Below, in pieces: positions 58,842 through 64,000 of a stretch of 64,000 nt of DNA. The notes under the pieces were generated by a model. It was not told where the DNA came from. It made no database searches and saw only the letters and a program-made list of their open reading frames with translations. Source of the DNA: Selaginella moellendorffii. Taxonomy: Eukaryota > Streptophyta > Lycopodiopsida > Selaginellales > Selaginellaceae. A program made the position numbers and the translations under genes. Location of the stretch: positions 690,034-754,033 of the forward strand of contig NW_003314344.1 of the NCBI RefSeq assembly GCF_000143415.4, read 5' to 3'. The stretch's first letter is position 1. Each line of letters begins with the position of its first letter.

Positions 58842-60352
58842 ATGTCTGTGAGAGCAGGAGTCTTTGCAAGCCAAATCGGTACCAGATGTAGCGGCTGCCA
58901 CAATCGCCAGTTCAAGATATACAGCCAGCCACGGGTTGCAAGGCCAGGAGGGGTTTTTGGTCTCGGCCGTCATACCATTGCTCTAGCAGGAGCACCTGGA
59001 AACAGGACGAAGCAGGCTGCTACTACGAAGGAAAATTCTTTGCTAGTGCTCGACGAGAATGGTACCGGAGCCAAGAAGTTTTTCAGCAGTGTTTCGAGCA
59101 ACATCCAGAAGATCATCAGCGATACTCTGAAGGTTCTGCAGAAGCCAGCGATAGCTCTGCTCCTCATTGGGCTACTACTGGGTTCTCCAGAGGATGCTCT
59201 CTCGGCAAGTGGTGGAAGAATGGGAGGAAGATCGTTTTCATCTGGCGGTGGTGGTAGATCAAGCCAGACGTACTCTCTACCTCGGTCCGGGGGCTCCAGC
59301 TCCAGCTTCAACGCGTACAGCTTCGCGGCTCCATCACCTTTGATTGGAGGTGGATTGTATTTGACGCCGGGATACAGTGTTGGGTTCGGAGGCGGTGGCA
59401 TCGTGCTTATGTTGCTGCTTGGATTCGTGGCGTTTCAACTCGTCAGCGGCTTTTTAGTAGATCGCGATCAAGAAATAGGCACAACGAAAACGAGTGTTAT
59501 GAAACTCCAGGTGATGTAATTCACTGCCGTTTTGTTTGGTTTTCAACCAACATTTTGTTTGCAGGTAGGCCTGCTTGGAATGGCTCGCTCGTTGCAACGG
59601 GAGCTAGAACAACTGGCCAATCGTGCAGATACCTCGAATCCATCCGGACTACATTATATTCTTACAGGTACGAATTTTTATTTCTCTTCTTGCGAAATGC
59701 AATATTGATTTTATTTTTTGGTGTACCAGAAACTGTACTCTCACTTATGCGGCATCCGGACTTTTGCATTTCGGGGACATCGTCAGTGAGTCTGCTATTT
59801 CTTTTATCTAATTTGCGATATAATCTCCTCTTTTTTTGGCTTCTCTCAGTCTGAAGTAAAGAGGTCGGTGGAAGCTGGCGAGGCAAGGTTCAATGAGCTG
59901 TCTCTGGAGGAGAGAGGCAAGTTCGTCGAGGAAACGCTCGTGAGCGTGGACAGCATCAGGAAGCGAACTAGTCCGAGATCGTTTTCGGGCAAGACATTCA
60001 ACAACGAATACATTGTGGTAGGCATGGATCGTATAAAATCGAATCCCACTTCCTCTAAACATTTATAACTCCTTTGTAGGTGACCGTCCTGGTAGCTGTG
60101 CAGGGATCACACAAGCTACCCACAGTAAACAGCAATACGGACCTCAAGGCTGCTCTCAGCAAGCTTGGATCCATTCCCGTGCAGCAGTTGCTCGTAAGTC
60201 GTTTTGGTCGTCTTGAGTGTTTTAGCTGTTAGTGGTGGTGGCCATTGGTTTGTTTGCAGGCAGTGGAGGTGTTGTGGACGCCACAAGACGAGAATGATGC
60301 TCTCACCGAGAATGAGCTGCTAAGAGATTATCCACTACTCAGGCCGCTGTGA
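58842..60352 (+). CDS. Chloroplast DUF1517 membrane protein, FLAP1-like
   Basis: Six exons, 58842-59510, 59565-59667, 59730-59785, 59850-60017, 60080-60193 and 60260-60352, give 400 aa with intact frame. The N-terminal region is a plausible transit peptide. It is followed by a hydrophobic span (PAIALLLIGLLLGSPEDALS), a Gly/Ser-rich segment (GGRMGGRSFSSGGGG), a second span (GGIVLMLLLGFVAFQLVSGF) and the soluble DUF1517 domain (VGLLGMARSLQRELEQLA, VTVLVAVQGSHKLP, VEVLWTPQ). Arabidopsis FLAP1, a thylakoid/envelope protein tuning non-photochemical quenching in fluctuating light, has this layout; exact orthology is inferred. Confidence 0.85.
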
Positions 60353-61145
60353 GACGAAGAGGTAAACTCTCTTCGAGATTTTCTTTTTGGACCTTTTCAA
60401 GGAATTGTTCGTTTGGCGCAGAGAAGCAAACTTTGTTTTGGAAAGCGATGATCCTTATCCAAAACGTTGGACTTTGGTGCCACTTGCTGGGATTAGATAG
60501 CTAAAAGGATGGCCGCGGCATCTCATGAAGTATAGCAAAGTCCAAGGCTGCATTCTACGTCGTTCCAAACGACACTTTTCTTTTTTTTTTCTTCTCTCGT
60601 GCTGAGCACACAGAACAAAAGATTCGCGAGACAAAGGAGAGGGATAATAGGATATGCCCGCGAAAGAGTTGACCTACGAGCACAAGTGACGGTTTCATCA
60701 TGCGCAAGTGGTGGCCCCGCCACAGCATCGGACGCACCCCATTATGCCACGTCGGCGAGATGAGCATATTCGGTGGAGCTTACGTGGCCGAAATACTTCC
60801 AGATGGCGTAGTTTGGTTGTGTCGGGTTGGCGGCCAAGGGTTTGAGCGAGCTCACGGAGTTCATACGATCGACTCTCTCTTTTTTTTCTTCTTCTTCTTT
60901 GGCGGTGCTCTCCAATTCTGTGAATCTGGAATGAGAGCTCACGAGCTTTGAATTCTTTCTCGCTTCAGCGTCTTCCAATTGGTATTTTAAGATTTTCCTC
61001 TCCACGAGAGCTCAGGAATCGCAGAGAAGAGACAACATTTTTTTTCTCTATCCCCTTTTTTGGGGGGTTTGGGTGATGATCCATGAAACTAGCGGAATGG
61101 ATGCTTCTTTCCGGCAAGAAGGGGCTACCAATTGAGTAGCTTAAA
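60353..61145. promoter_or_regulatory. Promoter and 5' leader of the WNK kinase gene
   Basis: No coding domain seen. Contains T-rich tracts (60575-60592, 60878-60898) and a cacgtcggc/tacgtggcc pair (60751-60788) with ACGT cores that could bind bZIP or bHLH factors. Transcript start cannot be set. Confidence 0.4.
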
Positions 61146-63532
61146 ATGCCTGCTAGCAAACCAGGAGTAGAGAGTGATGCCGGAAGTGAGTTTGTGGAGA
61201 TCGATCCCACTGGTCGCTATGGTCGGGTAAGTTCTTGCTGCCCATTCTTCTTCTTCCAAGCTTGCTAAGCAGTGTGTTTGTCCATTCATCTTGCAGTACA
61301 GCGAAGTTCTCGGCAAAGGAGCATTCAAAGCTGTGTATCCTTTCTTTTGATCGATTCGTTCCAGTGTGTGTTTGATCCTTGACTTTTGAGATGATCTTAG
61401 ATACCGGGCGTTCGATGAAGTGGATGGCCTCGAGGTTGCCTGGAACCAAGTCAATGTCCAAGATCTCCTGCGAAGTCCCGACGATCTTGAGCGTTTGTAC
61501 TCGGAAGTTCATCTTCTAAAGACGCTCAAGCACAAGAACATCATCAAGTTCTACACATCCTGGGTGGATTCCAAGCGGAGAAATGTCAACTTCATCACAG
61601 AGATCTTCACATCCGGTACATTGCGACAGTAAGTCTTTCGATTGAAGTAAGTCTTCGAAATTCCATTGGACTGTTCGATGATCATCAGGTACCGCAAAAA
61701 GCACAAGAATGTTGACATGAAAGCCGTGAAAAACTGGGCCAGGCAGATACTCCGTGGATTGCTCTACCTCCATAGCCATGATCCACCCATCATCCACCGG
61801 GACTTGAAGTGTGACAACATATTTGTGAATGGAAACTATGGCGAAGTTAAGATCGGAGACCTCGGCCTCGCCACCATTCTTCGACAAGCTCACGCTGCTC
61901 ACAGTGTGATTGGTAAGTGTTTCGTTTTCTAAGAGGTGCTTTTAGAGTTTCTCCTCTTTTTCGTTCTTTTTGTCCTTTCTAAGAGTTGTGCATGGCATGG
62001 TGATGGTAACTTGGATTGCCCTGGTTCCTCTCATCCAGGGTAATGGCGTTTTGCAGGTACTCCAGAGTTTATGGCCCCGGAGCTTTACGAGGAAGAATAC
62101 GACGAGCTGGTGGACATATACTCGTTTGGGATGTGTGTTTTGGAGATGGTTACATTTGAGTACCCCTACAGCGAGTGCACGAATGCCGCACAGATTTATA
62201 AGCGAGTCACTTCCGTAAGTTTGATCTTTTTTCCTCTTTCTTGGAACTTATCTTTCATTCTTTCTATGTCTGTGTGATTTTGATCGTGAGCAGGGAAAGA
62301 AACCAGCTGCCTTTGAGAAGGTGAAGGATCCGGAGGTCCGGAAGTTCATCGAGAAATGTTTAGCAGCAGTCTCCAGAAGACTTCCTGCCCGGGAGCTCTT
62401 GATGGATCCATTCCTTCGATGTGACGGGGAGCGAGAGACTCTGGAATGTATCCCAGTGATTCGAAAGCAATCCCGAGTTGACGATATGGAGGAGCTGCGG
62501 TCTTCCGCTGTGACAAATCACGAATCCGATCAAGGCGATTCGGATCAGCAAAGAAAAAGCATAGATTTCAAAGTCAAGGGGAGGCGACGAGAAGACGACA
62601 CTATATTCTTGAGGCTGAGGATCGCAGATCCGGAAGGTATATAACTTATCTCTTTCATACTTATCTTATGTTTTTTCTTGCGAGCACTGTGCACAGGTCA
62701 TATACGCAACATCCATTTTCCTTTCGACGTCGAGGGCGACACAGCGCTGAGCGTAGCGAGTGAGATGGTGGCGGAGTTGGATCTCTCAGACCAAGATGTT
62801 ACCACCATCGCCGAGATGATCGACGCAGAGATCCTCAACTTGGTCCCGGACTGGAAGCCAGGAGCAGCCTTTGACGAGAGTGGTGGCGATGGAGAAAACA
62901 ACTACATAGATGGCGATGACATGAAGAACCTTGGGGACGCCACGGACAACGTCTCCTCGGATGGTTCTCACTTCGCGAGTGGGAACATCAAGCGGCACCT
63001 TTCTCCACAGCTCCCGTGCGTGGATGTGGCATCTCCTCCTCGCGGCGAAGGGACGATGTATGGAAGATTTGAAGAGGTCTACTCGGGTGGCTCGGACCCG
63101 TCGGAGGCGAATGCTTTCTTCTCCAACGAGTCCTCGGACGATGGTGAAGAGACGAGCTTCCCGGCAACTCCAAAGTCGGATGCTAGCGATGGTAGCGTCT
63201 CGTCGAGCTTGAATCCGAGCTTGTCGGCGGTGGAAGAGCCCCCGGAGCAAGATCCAGCGTCGTTCAACAAGCTGGTGGAGCTGAGGAGGAGTGATTCATC
63301 GCAGGACCATGCGTATAGCTGGGAAGGGATCGCAGTGGAAAGAGAACAAACACTGGCGGCGGAATCATCGTCTTGTGGTGGGGTGACAGATTTCTACAAG
63401 GCTGGAGAAGAAGATGGCGAAGAAATGGCGCACGAAATGATGCTGCTCATGTTAAAGCAAGAGGAGGAGATCAAGGAGTTACAAAAGAGACACGAGCAAG
63501 CTTTGTTTATGGTGAGAAACAAAAGCATATGA
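61146..63532 (+). CDS. WNK (with-no-lysine) Ser/Thr protein kinase
   Basis: Seven exons, 61146-61226, 61297-61334, 61401-61628, 61689-61912, 62057-62214, 62294-62636 and 62697-63532, give 635 aa. The kinase domain starts at [22 protein letters not shown], with Lys in the Gly-rich loop (GAFK) and Asn in place of the usual subdomain II Lys (VAWNQV), the hallmark of WNKs. [20 protein letters not shown] and [20 protein letters not shown] are the plant WNK catalytic and activation-loop blocks. After it comes an OSR/PF2-like domain ([22 protein letters not shown], ISDxTA-like ALSVASEMV), an acidic Ser-rich tail and a C-terminal coiled coil ([19 protein letters not shown]). Acts in the cytosol in osmotic, ion or circadian signalling in other plants. 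Frame intact. Confidence 0.95.
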
Positions 63533-63677
63533 TCCCAGAAAGGTGGCACACACTTGTTCTTGTGTTACTATTGGATTGTTCTTATATTTCTAATATATTT
63601 GCTTTGGATGAATTCCTCCAAAAGAATAAAAAGAACATCATGAGGAGCTGGAGCGCAAGTGATTCCCCTATGTCAAA

Positions 63678-64000
63678 TCAATCGTTCCTGCAAGCGTATA
63701 AAAACAATGAGAAACCTGTGGAAGAATCTCGCTGCTGCTGCTGCTGCTGCTGCTGTTGGCTCAGCCATGGCTGCTTGATCTCCTCTCCACTGGAAGAACA
63801 CATCTGGAACATAAACACCGCGGAATTCGCAGGAGCGTTGCCACCACCACTAAACAACCAGTTGTGAACATCCCAGAAAACTTCCACCTGCTGACCATCG
63901 ATGACGATGGTCTGATTCCCCCGGAACTTCCACGCCAATCTCTTCACCTGGACCACCACCTTCCGGTCGATCCTGATGCAAAGCCTCGGCTCCTTGAGGC
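63678..64000 (-). CDS. DUF868 plant protein, 3' part only
   Basis: The frame enters from beyond the right edge and ends at a stop at 63678. It reads EPRLCIRIDRKVVVQVKRLAW, KFRGNQTIVIDGQQVEVFWDVHNWLF, then a variable tail with a Gln run coded by CTG repeats (63732-63758 on the plus strand). The KFRGN-Q/E-T...VDG..V.V.WDVH.WLF block is the C-terminal signature of DUF868, a plant family of unknown function. Convergent with the WNK gene (145 bp between stop codons). Incomplete because the window ends. Confidence 0.8.
   Translation of the reverse strand, partial: LKEPRLCIRIDRKVVVQVKRLAWKFRGNQTIVIDGQQVEVFWDVHNWLFSGGGNAPANSAVFMFQMCSSSGEEIKQPWLSQQQQQQQQQRDSSTGFSLFLYACRND

Overview
The window looks like a nuclear scaffold piece from a land plant. 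The best guess is a lycophyte such as Selaginella moellendorffii, inferred from very short introns (about 45-105 bp), compact and closely spaced genes, and plant-type proteins (plastid glutamate-1-semialdehyde aminomutase, DUF2358 and DUF1517 plastid proteins, a plant WNK kinase, DUF868, DUF26 receptor kinases). One run of 245 Ns (10395-10639) marks an assembly gap.

Layout. 1-4 kb: a decayed Ty3/gypsy gag-pol fragment and two degenerate tandem repeat fields. 4.0-25.7 kb: two large Mutator-like (MULE) DNA transposons lying side by side. Element A (4017-16535) is bounded by an exact 9-bp duplication (CCTATATTG) and by inverted termini rich in TGAGCTCA. It carries a MULE/SWIM transposase, a divergently transcribed multi-exon protein joining a ParB/Srx-like domain to a beta-class-like DNA methyltransferase fold, and several small Cys/His proteins. 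Element B (about 16550-25730) is an older, heavily mutated relative with the same head-to-head transposase/ParB-methyltransferase layout and a MITE inserted in its methyltransferase gene. 25.7-43.7 kb: copia and PIF/Harbinger remnants, a Crinkler/RHS-like NTPase gene with a frame break at its P-loop, a long TA microsatellite, a deleted LTR retroelement with two LTRs, and two broken DUF26 receptor-kinase copies. 43.9-64 kb: a dense block of ordinary genes, namely F-box/RCC1, histone H2B variant, insulin-degrading-enzyme-like protease, PARP-like protein, BRCT protein, GSA aminomutase, DUF2358, DUF1517/FLAP1-like, WNK kinase and a partial DUF868 gene.

The most notable content is the transposon type. 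Two diverged neighbours keep the same divergent pairing of a transposase with a ParB-methyltransferase fusion, the same Asp-x-Pro-Asp-Gly replacement of the usual DPPY motif, and hairpin-forming repeats with a shared CTTGGCGCT core near the methyltransferase 5' end. This suggests an element that carries its own DNA-modification gene. No homology search was possible; family names rest on motifs and on comparison of the copies within the window.
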